Source: Sphingomonas faeni (lineage in GTDB: Bacteria > Pseudomonadota > Alphaproteobacteria > Sphingomonadales > Sphingomonadaceae). From it: 64,000 nucleotides of DNA. Numbering within the stretch: position 1 is the stretch's first letter; the number at the start of each line of letters is the position of its first letter. The DNA lies in contig NZ_JANBVH010000002.1 in NCBI RefSeq assembly GCF_024273235.1, forward strand, positions 1 to 64,000. Reading direction: 5' to 3'. Shown piece by piece: positions 51,823 to 60,563 of this stretch. A model generated the notes under the pieces. The model was not told the DNA's origin. It ran no database searches and saw nothing but the letters and a program-made list of their open reading frames with translations. The position numbers and the translations under genes are program-made.

Positions 51823-52965
51823 TCACGGCGCGACGAGTTCGGCTCTCGACGGGCGGCGCCGGTTGACGAGGGTCGCGATGGGGCGCTCGATCAGCCGCCA
51901 TGACGCCCACCCGATCGCGAAACACAGCAGGCACGCCAGCAGCGCCATCGCCACGAGCGCCGGGGTGCCGCGCGCGACGATCGATGCGGTTGCCGAGGCG
52001 AAGGCGCCGAGGATGAAGCTGTGGGTCAGGTACATGCTGTAGGAGGCATTGCCGAACACGCGGGAGAAGGTGGAGAACGCTTCCGACGTCTTGGATGGCG
52101 CGGGTGACAGGAGGACGGTCGCGGCCAGTGCTACGGCGGTGGCAAGCATCGCCATCCGGTCGCTCGGTGCGAGCGCGGCGCCAGCCAGGGCGGCCAGCGC
52201 GATCGCCGCGATCAATGACATGGGGACGGTAGGCAGGCGATCGCCGAAGCGGTGGCGGATCAGCGCGATGCCGATCCCGACTGCGAAATAGCCCATGATC
52301 GGGCGCGTGAAGACATAGACGGCGAGCGGCAGGCTCAGCGTGTCGGGCGGGGCGTTGATCCGGGTTCCGGCGATCACCAGCAGGCACAGCGCCAGCAGCA
52401 CGAGATACGCGCCGCGCCTTGCGCCGAGCGCGAGACCTGCGGCGAACAGCAGGTAGAAGAACATCTCGTAATGCAGCGTCCAGCCCAGCCCGTAGATCGG
52501 CTGGATCAGGCCGTTGCCGCCGCGGTGGGGGATGAACGCGAACGACAGCAGAAACTCGGCGGCGGTCGGCATGCGGAAGTCGCTGGCTGCTCCGATCCGG
52601 TGCGCGAGCCAGCCGAACAGGACGATCAGCAGCGTCATGAGGTAATAGAGCGGCGCGACCCTCAAATAGCGGTTGCGCAGGAAGGCGCGGCCCGAGGGCG
52701 GGCGTCGACCGTCGCGCAACGAGATGTGGACCATGATGAAGCCGCTGATCGCGAAGAACGTCGCGACGCCGACCTGGCCGAGCAGCGAGGTGAACTCGGG
52801 CAAGGTATCGGGGATCGCGCCTCTCCGGAGATAGCGTTCGAGCAGATGCTCGATCACCACGCCGGAGGCGGCGATCCCGCGCAGCAATTGAAGCGGGGCG
52901 ATCTGATCGCGGTCGAGTTCGGGTTCGCGCGGCCTCAGTCGTGCGAGCAGCGACCGGCCGATCAT
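51823..52965 (-). CDS. Acyltransferase family 3 membrane protein
   Basis: The 380-residue protein has about ten helices and the family motifs PLQLLRGIAASGVVIEHLLE (with the catalytic-type His), VGVATFFAISGFIMVHIS and RNRYLRVAPLYYLMTLL. No SGNH domain follows. It probably transfers an acetyl or other acyl group to an envelope glycan. The open frame extends upstream, but ATG 52965 overlaps the TGA of the preceding small gene (ATGA) and is directly before the conserved region. Confidence 0.9.
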   Translation of the reverse strand: MIGRSLLARLRPREPELDRDQIAPLQLLRGIAASGVVIEHLLERYLRRGAIPDTLPEFTSLLGQVGVATFFAISGFIMVHISLRDGRRPPSGRAFLRNRYLRVAPLYYLMTLLIVLFGWLAHRIGAASDFRMPTAAEFLLSFAFIPHRGGNGLIQPIYGLGWTLHYEMFFYLLFAAGLALGARRGAYLVLLALCLLVIAGTRINAPPDTLSLPLAVYVFTRPIMGYFAVGIGIALIRHRFGDRLPTVPMSLIAAIALAALAGAALAPSDRMAMLATAVALAATVLLSPAPSKTSEAFSTFSRVFGNASYSMYLTHSFILGAFASATASIVARGTPALVAMALLACLLCFAIGWASWRLIERPIATLVNRRRPSRAELVAP

Positions 52966-53258
52966 GACAGCCGGAGCATGACGATCGTCGCGTTCAGCGC
53001 GACCCCCAGCGCGACGCTCTTGATCAGCTCGCGCGGCGTGACCGGCAGGTTGGCGTTGACGATCGCCGCCACTAGCGAGGTCGAGGCCGCGAACAGCAGC
53101 AGCGACCACCAGCTCGGCCAGGTGGCATCGCGGTCGTGCGTCCAGTCGGTGATCAACGGCAGCAGCACGACCAGGAAATGCCCGAAGCACGCCGCCAGCC
53201 AGTGCGACAGGAAGCGCGGCAGGTTCTCGCCCAGTTCGAGATGCGGATCACCGCTCAC
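52962..53258 (-). CDS. Small membrane protein, function unknown
   Basis: The 98-residue product has about three hydrophobic segments (WLAACFGHFLVVLLPLITDW; SLLLFAASTSLVAAIVNANL; LIKSVALGVALNATIVML). The GTG start overlaps the stop of the gene before it and its stop overlaps the acyltransferase start, so all three are coupled. I do not recognise the family. Confidence 0.7.
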   Translation of the reverse strand: MSGDPHLELGENLPRFLSHWLAACFGHFLVVLLPLITDWTHDRDATWPSWWSLLLFAASTSLVAAIVNANLPVTPRELIKSVALGVALNATIVMLRLS

Positions 53259-53716
53259 GGGTAATGCTCACGGGCAATGTCCTGTTCGTCCTGCTCCGCA
53301 TGTGCCACCAGCGTGCCGATCAGCACCTCGTAATATGCCGCCGAATGCGGCTCGATCTCATCATCGGATTTACCCGCAGCCGCCCGGGCCGCCCGTATCT
53401 GCCATTCCGCCATGTCGCGCCACGTCGCAACGTCGCGCGCCGCGATCGCCTGTTGTGCCAGGCCGATCAGGATCACGAACGCGCCCAGGATCGCCACCGC
53501 CACCGCCAGGTAATAGCCGTGCGCCCACATCGCCCGCAGCCAGAACCCGTAGATGACCGTCATGAAGACCGCGATCAGCGCCACCAAGCAGATCGCATCG
53601 ATCAGTCGACCGATCCGCTTGGGCCAGCGCGACTGGGTGAGGCCATTTGGAGCGGGGTCGGACACGGGGGCAATCCTGTCAGAGATGATCCGGATCGGCA
53701 ACTGACCGGACAGCAC
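53255..53716 (-). CDS. Small membrane protein with soluble C-terminal helix, function unknown
   Basis: The protein has two membrane helices (AICLVALIAVFMTVIYGFWL and YYLAVAVAILGAFVILIGLA) and a charged C-terminal region (AEQDEQDIAREHYP). ATG 53716 gives 153 residues; GTG 53665 with AGGA eight bases upstream gives 136 and looks better placed. It is first in the three-gene coupled operon ending in the acyltransferase. No family recognised. Confidence 0.68.
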   Translation of the reverse strand: MLSGQLPIRIISDRIAPVSDPAPNGLTQSRWPKRIGRLIDAICLVALIAVFMTVIYGFWLRAMWAHGYYLAVAVAILGAFVILIGLAQQAIAARDVATWRDMAEWQIRAARAAAGKSDDEIEPHSAAYYEVLIGTLVAHAEQDEQDIAREHYP

Positions 53717-53739
53717 CGGTCGGTTGCCGCACGACCGGT
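53715..53739 (-). terminator. Hairpin after the GH31 gene
   Basis: ACCGGTC (53715-53721) pairs with GACCGGT (53733-53739) around an 11-base loop, one base beyond the GH31 stop. There is no T tract, so it may be a weak terminator or an mRNA-end stabiliser. It also overlaps the first codon of the next gene if that gene starts at 53716. Confidence 0.4.
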
Positions 53740-53740
53740 C

Positions 53741-56089
53741 TTACCGCGCCACGATCTTCACGAGTGTCTTCACGTCCTGGCGGGTCGGCAAGGGACCGGA
53801 TGCGGTGAGCGTTCCGGACGCGTCGTTCCACTTCAGCACGGCGCTGGTCCCCGACTTGGTCTTGCCCGCAGTGGTTTTGTAGGCGTTGGTCACGCCGTCG
53901 TCGTCGTACAGCGTGAAGGTCGCGTCTCGTCCCGGATAGACCTTGATCGTCTCCAGCGCCTGCTTCGTCGCGGTGCTTGGCACCTGGACGCCCATCGGGA
54001 CGATCGATCCTGCGCGGACGAACAGCGGGATGCGGTCGATCGGCGCCGCGGCGACGATCGACTGGCCGCCGGCATAACGCTGCTCGGTCCAGTAATCATA
54101 CCAGTCGGCGCCAGCCGGCAGATAGACCTTGCGGCTGGTGACGCCCTGCTCCGTGACGGGCGCGACGAGGAACGCTGGACCGAACATGTATTCGTCGCCG
54201 ATCGTCGCCACCGCGGGATCATTCGGGAAATCCATGAACAACGCCCGCATGAACGGCGCGCCGGTCCGGTAGGTCTGGTATCCCAGCGAATAAAGATATG
54301 GGATCAGCGCGTACCGGAGCCGCAGGAAGCCCGCGAGCACCGGCTCGGCAGCCGTTCCGTATTCCCAGATCGCCGTTGCCGGACGCTGGCCATGGATGCG
54401 CAGCGTCGGCGTGAAGCTGTTATAGGCGAACCAGCGCGTGAACAGTTCGGGATAGTCGGTGTAGCTCGGCGACATCGCGGTCGCACCCGCCGGATCGAGC
54501 AACGGCGAACGCTCCGCCTTCGGCCCGTTCGGATACTGCCAGCCGCCGGTATCGCTGCTCCAATACGCCATGCCGCTCGCGGTAAAGCCGAGCCCGGCCG
54601 GAACCTGGCGGTGCAACGTCTCCCAGGTCGCCTGCACGTCCGAAGACCAGAACAGGGCGCCGTTGCGCTGTGTGCCCAGATAGGCGGCGCGCGCGAGGAT
54701 CAGGTTGCGGAAGTCGGGCCGGTCGCGCGCCGAGCCTTCCGCGACGCCGCTGGTGTGCACCAGCGGATAGAGATTGTGATACCGGTCGCCCGACCCGATC
54801 GAGAAGAAATTGCCGTCCGGCACCAGATCCGGCTCGGTCTCGTCGAGCCAGAACCAGTCGAAGCCTTGCGAAGCAATATTGTCGCGGATCCGATCCCAGA
54901 ACCACGCGCGGGCATCCGGGTTGGTCGAATCGAGCAGCGCGCCGGCGCGGTCGGAGCGGATGGCAAGTCCATCGACAACATCGCCGTCCTTGTCCTTGAG
55001 CAGCCAGCCCTTGGTGCCGAGAAAGTTGAAGTAGCGCGATTCCTTCTCGAACCGCGGCCACACGCTGATGATCGAATGCATCCCCATGCTTTTGAGCGTG
55101 TCGTTCATCCCCTTGGGATCGGGGAAATAGGTCCGGTCGATGTCCAACTGGCCCATCCGCGACCAGTAGAACCAGTCGAGCACCATGACGTCGAGCGGCA
55201 GGCCGCGCTTGCGGTAGCCGTTCGCGACGCCGAGCAGTTCCGCCTGCGTCTCGTAGCGCGCCTTCGACTGGATCAGCCCGAACGCGGCCTTTGGCGGTAG
55301 CGGCGTCGCGCCGGTCAGCTTGGCGTAGCCGGCGTAGAGTTCGTCCGTGGTGTCGCCGGTGATGACGAAGAACGACACGCGCTCGCCGACGTTCGATTGC
55401 CAGTGCGTTGCGTTCGACAGGCCGGGGGAGACGGTGGTCGCCGACGGGTTGTCCCAGACGATGCCATAGCCCTTGTTGGTGACCATGAACGGCACGCACA
55501 CCGTCTCGCCCGCAGGCGCGTCGTAATTGTGGCGGCAGTCGATCGTCCGGCCCTTGAGGTCGAGCACGCCTTCCTGGTTCTGGCCGAGCCCGTAATAATG
55601 CTCGTTCGGCTGCACTGCGAAGCTCGCACCGACGCGGAACGTCTTCTCGCCGTTGACGGTTTGCGGCGACATCTCCCAGCCGGTCATCTCGGCGATCGTC
55701 GAACCATCGGGCTTGCGCACGGCGATCGACACGGGCGGCAGCGACGGCGCGAAGTAACGCTGCATCTGCGACGGCGCCTTGGGCCAGGGCTGCGCGGCGA
55801 CGGTCAGCGACAGCGCGCTGGAAGCGAATACGTCGCCGCTGGCATCGGTACGGTGCGTCCAGCCGGTCGCGTCGGACTTGGCATTGGGGCCCTCACCCGG
55901 CGGCGCGTCGGCGAGCGTCCGGTCGAGCGAGATCGTCACGCGGACGATGTTCGGCGCATAGGGCTCGATCGCGACCAGGCTGCCGTTTCGATCCACCGTC
56001 GCGAGCGGATTGGCCTTTGCCTGTACCGTGAGGGCCGATGTCAGGCAGGTGCCGATCAGCAGAAGGCGTGCAGCGGACAGAAGAGACAT
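53741..56089 (-). CDS. GH31 glycoside hydrolase (alpha-glucosidase/alpha-xylosidase type), secreted
   Basis: From ATG 56089 the protein has 782 residues, with a signal peptide (MSLLSAARLLLIGTCLTSAL, cleavage near QAKA). The GH31 barrel shows LPLDVMVLDWFYWSRMGQLD, the nucleophile motif FDWFWLDETEPD (Asp about 416) and the acid/base region LFWSSDVQATW (Asp about 484). C-terminal beta domains include GSIVPMGVQVPS. It releases sugars from alpha-linked oligosaccharides in the periplasm. A start 12 codons earlier is open but would bury the signal peptide. Confidence 0.93.
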   Translation of the reverse strand: MSLLSAARLLLIGTCLTSALTVQAKANPLATVDRNGSLVAIEPYAPNIVRVTISLDRTLADAPPGEGPNAKSDATGWTHRTDASGDVFASSALSLTVAAQPWPKAPSQMQRYFAPSLPPVSIAVRKPDGSTIAEMTGWEMSPQTVNGEKTFRVGASFAVQPNEHYYGLGQNQEGVLDLKGRTIDCRHNYDAPAGETVCVPFMVTNKGYGIVWDNPSATTVSPGLSNATHWQSNVGERVSFFVITGDTTDELYAGYAKLTGATPLPPKAAFGLIQSKARYETQAELLGVANGYRKRGLPLDVMVLDWFYWSRMGQLDIDRTYFPDPKGMNDTLKSMGMHSIISVWPRFEKESRYFNFLGTKGWLLKDKDGDVVDGLAIRSDRAGALLDSTNPDARAWFWDRIRDNIASQGFDWFWLDETEPDLVPDGNFFSIGSGDRYHNLYPLVHTSGVAEGSARDRPDFRNLILARAAYLGTQRNGALFWSSDVQATWETLHRQVPAGLGFTASGMAYWSSDTGGWQYPNGPKAERSPLLDPAGATAMSPSYTDYPELFTRWFAYNSFTPTLRIHGQRPATAIWEYGTAAEPVLAGFLRLRYALIPYLYSLGYQTYRTGAPFMRALFMDFPNDPAVATIGDEYMFGPAFLVAPVTEQGVTSRKVYLPAGADWYDYWTEQRYAGGQSIVAAAPIDRIPLFVRAGSIVPMGVQVPSTATKQALETIKVYPGRDATFTLYDDDGVTNAYKTTAGKTKSGTSAVLKWNDASGTLTASGPLPTRQDVKTLVKIVAR

Positions 56090-56156
56090 CGGCGTGGGTT
56101 TCCATAGGCATAGGCCACCACGCATGGCGCGCTCGGCGTTATGTCAGACAATATGC

Positions 56157-56172
56157 TCGGTTCTCGAACCGA
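56157..56172 (-). promoter_or_regulatory. Perfect 16-bp palindrome upstream of the GH31 gene: probable operator
   Basis: TCGGTTC-TC-GAACCGA has 7-bp arms and a 2-bp centre, 68 bases upstream of the GH31 ATG and inside the 167-base gap after nagE. The form suits a LacI- or GntR-type dimer. The regulator is not identified in the window; NagR is a candidate but its own promoter region lacks this exact sequence. Confidence 0.45.
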
Positions 56173-56256
56173 ACGCCAGACATGAGGATAGCGGAAACCT
56201 CGGTATTTCTTCCAAGCCTGGTGGTTTTCCGATCGACGCCGTCTCTTTTACTGACC

Positions 56257-57966
56257 TCAATCGGCGATGATCGCTGAGCCGGCATCACCGGTGACAAGCA
56301 GGTGGAGCAGTCCGGGGGCGGGCCGGGCGATCGCGTGGATGCCGAGCGCTTCGAGTGCGGGCGTCGAGGCGCGGTCGGTATTTTCGAGCCGGACCCGCAG
56401 GCGCGTACCGTGCTGCGTCGCCGCCTGCACATTGTCCGCGCCGCCGAGCGCGGCGAGCGTGGCTGGAGTCAGCCGGATGTCGGCTGCGGTCGTCGCTGCG
56501 GGTACTGCCTGTACGGGTGCTGCGCCGCCGGCAGCGATGGCGTCGCGGATCTCGACCGCGACCGAATCGGCGATCGGACCCAGCACGATCTGGAGCGCGT
56601 TGGCGGACGGGCGGATCAGGCCACGCGCGCCGAGTGCCTTCAGCCTCGGTTCGTCGACCAGCTTCTGGTCCGCGACGATCAGGCGCAACCGGGTCGTGCA
56701 CGCGCCGACGCTGGTGAGGTTGGCGGCGCCGCCGAGGGCCTCGGCAAACGCAGCACCGCGTTCGCTCTTGGCGACGGTTGCCGCTGCCACGGGTGCGTCG
56801 CGCTCACGGCCCGGCGTGGGGAGATCGAGGCGCTTGATGACGGTGCGGAACAGGACATAGTAGATCGCGGCATAGGCGAGGCCGATCGGGAACAGCAGCA
56901 GCGGCTTGGTCGCCTTGCCGTAGTTCAGCACGTAATCGAACAGCCCCGCGGAGAAGCCGAAGCCGAGCTTCACGCCGAGCGCATCCATCAACGCCATCGA
57001 CACGCCGGTCAGCACCGCGTGGATCGCGTAGAGCACGGGTGCGAGGAACATGAAGCTGAACTCGATCGGTTCGGTCACGCCGGTCAGCATCGAGGTGAGC
57101 GCGAGGCTGAGCAGCATGCCGCCGACCGCTTTCCGGCGTTCGGGCAGCGCGGCGTGGTACATGGCGAGGCAGGCGGCGGGCAGGCCGAACATCATCACCG
57201 GGAAGAACCCGGCCATGAACGCTCCGGCCGTTGGGTCGCCCGCGAAGAAGCGGCGGAGATCGCCGGTGGTGCCCTGGTAATCGCCGGCGACGAACCAGAC
57301 GATGTTGTTGAGCAGATGGTGCAGCCCGGTGACGAGCAGCAGGCGGTTGAGCAGGCCGAACATGAACAGGCCGAAGCCGCCCGCGCCGCTGATGCCGTAG
57401 CTGAGCCCGTCGATGCCCGCGCTGAGCGCGCCGAAGCCGAGGCCGACGACCAGCCCGAGCACGAGGCCCGCGACGCCGCTGACGATCGGTACGAACCGGC
57501 GCCCGCCGAAGAAAGCGAGATATTCGGGGAGCGCGATCGCCGAGAAGCGGTTATAGAAACTGCCGCCGATCAGGCCGGAGATGATGCCGATCGGCACGTC
57601 CAGACGCGCGATCGCCTTGGCCTTCCACGCCGCAGTGGCGAGTGCGATGGTGTCGCCGGTCAGGCCTTTCAGCGCGTCGGCGGGGACGGTCATCAAGGCT
57701 TGCGCGCCCTGCGTGGTGACTAGGTAGCAGACCACGCCCGCGAGACAGGCGGCACCGTTGCCGTCACGCGCGAATCCGGTGGCGACGCCGATCGCGAAGA
57801 GCAGGCCGAGATGCGAGAAGATCGCATCGCCCGCCGCGCTGAGCACCGCGATGTCGAGCAGGTCGGGCTGGCCGAGGCGCAGCAACAGGCCGGCGACGGG
57901 GAGCACCGCGATCGGCAGCATCAGCGCGCGGCCGAGCGGCTGGAGAGCTTCGAGCAGCGACTTCAT
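56257..57966 (-). CDS. nagE: N-acetylglucosamine PTS permease, EIIC-EIIB with extra EIIB-like domain
   Basis: The 569-residue protein imports and phosphorylates GlcNAc. The EIIC part (about 1-380) has the glucose/GlcNAc-family motifs LLLVTGLHHLLNNIVWF and TGVTEPIEFSF. The EIIB domain (404-480) carries the phospho-accepting Cys423 in SVGACTTRLRL. A second EIIB-like domain (about 497-569) aligns TRLR at 521-524 with 425-428 of the first, placing His519 where Cys should be. No EIIA is attached; that domain is in NagF. The ATG overlaps the nagF stop by 4 bp. Confidence 0.93.
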   Translation of the reverse strand: MKSLLEALQPLGRALMLPIAVLPVAGLLLRLGQPDLLDIAVLSAAGDAIFSHLGLLFAIGVATGFARDGNGAACLAGVVCYLVTTQGAQALMTVPADALKGLTGDTIALATAAWKAKAIARLDVPIGIISGLIGGSFYNRFSAIALPEYLAFFGGRRFVPIVSGVAGLVLGLVVGLGFGALSAGIDGLSYGISGAGGFGLFMFGLLNRLLLVTGLHHLLNNIVWFVAGDYQGTTGDLRRFFAGDPTAGAFMAGFFPVMMFGLPAACLAMYHAALPERRKAVGGMLLSLALTSMLTGVTEPIEFSFMFLAPVLYAIHAVLTGVSMALMDALGVKLGFGFSAGLFDYVLNYGKATKPLLLFPIGLAYAAIYYVLFRTVIKRLDLPTPGRERDAPVAAATVAKSERGAAFAEALGGAANLTSVGACTTRLRLIVADQKLVDEPRLKALGARGLIRPSANALQIVLGPIADSVAVEIRDAIAAGGAAPVQAVPAATTAADIRLTPATLAALGGADNVQAATQHGTRLRVRLENTDRASTPALEALGIHAIARPAPGLLHLLVTGDAGSAIIAD

Positions 57967-60560
57967 GGGCGGAACTCCCGGGCGAGCGTTCGCACGTCCG
58001 CGGCTGAGATACAGTTCATTGCCGCTGCGGCATGTGCGCGACAGGCGTCGATCGTGAGCGTCGCGACCAGCGCCTTGATCTCGGGCACGAGCGCTGGTGC
58101 GGACGAGAGTTCGGTGACGCCGAGGCCGATCAGGATCGGTACGGCGAGCGGATCGGACGCGAGGCCCCCGCACACGCCGGTCCATTTGCCGTGGACCGCA
58201 CCGCCCTCGCAGGTGCGCGCGATCAGGCGCAGCACCGCGGGGTGGAGACCGTCGAGGTCGCTCGCCACCGCCGGATTGCCGCGGTCCATCGCGAGTGCGT
58301 ATTGCGTCAGGTCGTTGGTGCCGATCGAAAGGAAGTCGGCTTCGCTGGCGAGCAGGTCGGCGGTGATCGCGGCGGCGGGCGTCTCGATCATGATGCCGAG
58401 CGCGACGGGATCCGTGTGACCGATCGCGGCGGCTGCGGCGTCGAGCGCGGTGCGGACGGCGCGGAGTTCGGCGAGGCTTGCGATCATCGGCACCATGATG
58501 CGGCACTGGCCGGCGGGGCGGACCGCGAGGATCGCGCGGAGCTGTGCGTCGAGCATCTCGGGGTGGGCCAGGCCGACGCGGATGCCGCGCAGGCCAAGGG
58601 CCGGGTTTTCCTCCGCCGCGATCGGGAGGTAGGGGGCGGGCTTGTCGCCACCGATGTCGAGCAGGCGGACGATCAGCGGGCGACCGTCTAGCGTGGTGGC
58701 GATGCGCTGGTAATCGGCGGTCTGTTCCTCGACGCTCGGGGCGCTGTCGCGTTCGAGGAACAGGAATTCGGTGCGGAGCAGGCCGCAGCCTTCGGCGCCG
58801 TTGCGGACCGCGGCCTCGGCATCGTCGGCCGAGCCGAGATTGGCGAACGCTTCGATGCGGACGCCGTCCTGCGTGCGGCATTCGCGCGCGGCGTTGGCGA
58901 GGGCTGCGCGGCGGCGTTCGGTCTGGGCGTCGAACGCGGCTTGCGCGGTCGCGAGCGTCTCGGCGTCGGGGGCGACGTGGAGCAGGCCTGCGCCGGCGTC
59001 GAGGATCAGCGGCGTGCCCGCCATGATCTCGGCAAGCGCTGGGCCGACGGCGACCAAGGCAGGCAGCCCCATCGTCGCGGCGAGGATCGCGACGTGCGAG
59101 GTGGGGCCGCCGCGCTCGACGCAGAAGCCGACGATCGACGCGGTGTCGAGCCCGAGTAGGTGCGAGGGAAGCAGGTCGTCGGCCAGCAGGATCGTGCCCG
59201 GCGGGAAGCTCAGGCGTTCGTCGAGGTCTTCGCCGGCGAGTGCGCGCAGGACCTGGCGTTCGAGATCGAGCATGTCGTCGGCACGCTCGGCCAGGCGCGC
59301 GTCGCCGGTGGCGTGGAGCGCGTCGGCCTGCGCTCGGATCGCGGTGCGCCAGGCGTAGGCGGCGCTGTCGCCTTGCGCGATCGCGGCGTGTGCGGCGGCG
59401 GTCAGGGTCGGGTCGTCGAGCAGCGCGGTATGCGCGGTGAGGATCGCGCGTTCGGCGCCGGTCGCGGTCGCCGATTTGCTGGCGAGACGCGTCGTGACGG
59501 TGGCGAGCGCCGCATCGAGCGCGGCGCGTTCGGTGATCGCGTCCGCCCCTTCGCGCGTCACGGCGATCTCGGCGAGGCGGAAGAGCCCGGCCTGGCCGAT
59601 CGCGATGCCGGGGGAGGCGGTGACGCCGGGGAGGCGGCCGTCTGCGGGCAGGGTTGTGGCCGGCTTGCGCGCTCCGTGTTCCCCCGCGAAGGCGGGGGCC
59701 CAGGACCCAGCAGCGCCGTCGTTCGTGGCTCCTGGGCCCCCGCCTTCGCGGGGGAACACGGATGTGAGCGCTGCTGCCGGGGTGGCGGTTGCGCCCGCTT
59801 CCGCCTTCTCGCCCATGCCGCCGAGGATCAGGTCGCCGATTGCCGCGAGCGCGTCGGCTGCGTCTGGGCCAGTGGCGGCGATCGTGATCTCGTCGCCTAG
59901 CTTCACGCTGAGTGACATCAAGGCGACGGGGCTGCGGACGTTACCGTCGCGCTCATCCTTCGTGATCTTCACCTCGGACACGAACTTTCGCGCGGTCTCG
60001 CCAATGCGGGCTGCGGGGCGGGCGTGGATGCCGTGGACCAGCGGCACGACGATCGTACGGCGGACGGTGTCGCCTTCGACCACGGCGACATCGGCTGAAT
60101 CGCGCGGCTCCAGCGTCATCATCGCCTCGCCGACGCCGACCAGCCGATCGGTCTCGCGGCGGACGATCGTGAAGCGCTCGGGGTTGGTGACGATCACCGG
60201 CGTGATCACCGCCCGCGCCTCGCAGACCAGCAGGTCGAGATCGAAGCGGATCAGCGGATCGAGCCGTTGCACGCTCGCGCCCTCGGCCACGCAGGGCGTA
60301 AACCCGCGCCCGCCGAGCGCCACGGTATCGAGCCCGATATGCATCAGGATCTCGGCGCCCTCGGGCGTGCGCAGCGTGATCGCATGGCCGCTGGCGTGGA
60401 CGCTCAGCACGACCGCGTCGCACGGCGCGTGCAGACAATCGCCGGTCGGGTCGACGGCGATCCCGTCGCCCATCATCCGTTCGGCGAAGACCGGGTCGGG
60501 GACCGCCTCGAGAGGCGATGCCCAGCCCTGGAGGGGCGACGTCAGGATGATGGGCTTCAT
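57963..60560 (-). CDS. nagF: Fused PTS protein EIIA-HPr-Enzyme I for N-acetylglucosamine
   Basis: The 865-residue fusion contains EIIA-Glc-type (residues 1-150, active His74 in EILMHIGLDTV), HPr (about 165-250, His179 in GIHARPAAR) and Enzyme I (about 310-865, active His489 in GGPTSHVAI, PEP-binding region GTNDLTQYALAMDRGN). It carries phosphate from PEP to NagE. Residues 267-296 between HPr and Enzyme I are the translation of a palindromic genomic repeat (59675-59760). It sits between nagA and nagE in the operon. Confidence 0.95.
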   Translation of the reverse strand: MKPIILTSPLQGWASPLEAVPDPVFAERMMGDGIAVDPTGDCLHAPCDAVVLSVHASGHAITLRTPEGAEILMHIGLDTVALGGRGFTPCVAEGASVQRLDPLIRFDLDLLVCEARAVITPVIVTNPERFTIVRRETDRLVGVGEAMMTLEPRDSADVAVVEGDTVRRTIVVPLVHGIHARPAARIGETARKFVSEVKITKDERDGNVRSPVALMSLSVKLGDEITIAATGPDAADALAAIGDLILGGMGEKAEAGATATPAAALTSVFPREGGGPGATNDGAAGSWAPAFAGEHGARKPATTLPADGRLPGVTASPGIAIGQAGLFRLAEIAVTREGADAITERAALDAALATVTTRLASKSATATGAERAILTAHTALLDDPTLTAAAHAAIAQGDSAAYAWRTAIRAQADALHATGDARLAERADDMLDLERQVLRALAGEDLDERLSFPPGTILLADDLLPSHLLGLDTASIVGFCVERGGPTSHVAILAATMGLPALVAVGPALAEIMAGTPLILDAGAGLLHVAPDAETLATAQAAFDAQTERRRAALANAARECRTQDGVRIEAFANLGSADDAEAAVRNGAEGCGLLRTEFLFLERDSAPSVEEQTADYQRIATTLDGRPLIVRLLDIGGDKPAPYLPIAAEENPALGLRGIRVGLAHPEMLDAQLRAILAVRPAGQCRIMVPMIASLAELRAVRTALDAAAAAIGHTDPVALGIMIETPAAAITADLLASEADFLSIGTNDLTQYALAMDRGNPAVASDLDGLHPAVLRLIARTCEGGAVHGKWTGVCGGLASDPLAVPILIGLGVTELSSAPALVPEIKALVATLTIDACRAHAAAAMNCISAADVRTLAREFRP
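59675..59760. repeat. Palindromic repeat, family B, inside nagF
   Basis: Two perfect 31-bp inverted arms (59675-59705 and 59730-59760) flank a 24-bp centre. Each contains CCCCCGCGAAGGCGGGGG and then CCCAGGA, related to the intergenic copies at 8090-8192 and 8225-8275. The element is read in frame on the minus strand as the linker SVFPREGGGPG ... WAPAFAGEHG and contains no stop. Confidence 0.9.
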
Positions 60561-60563
60561 GGT

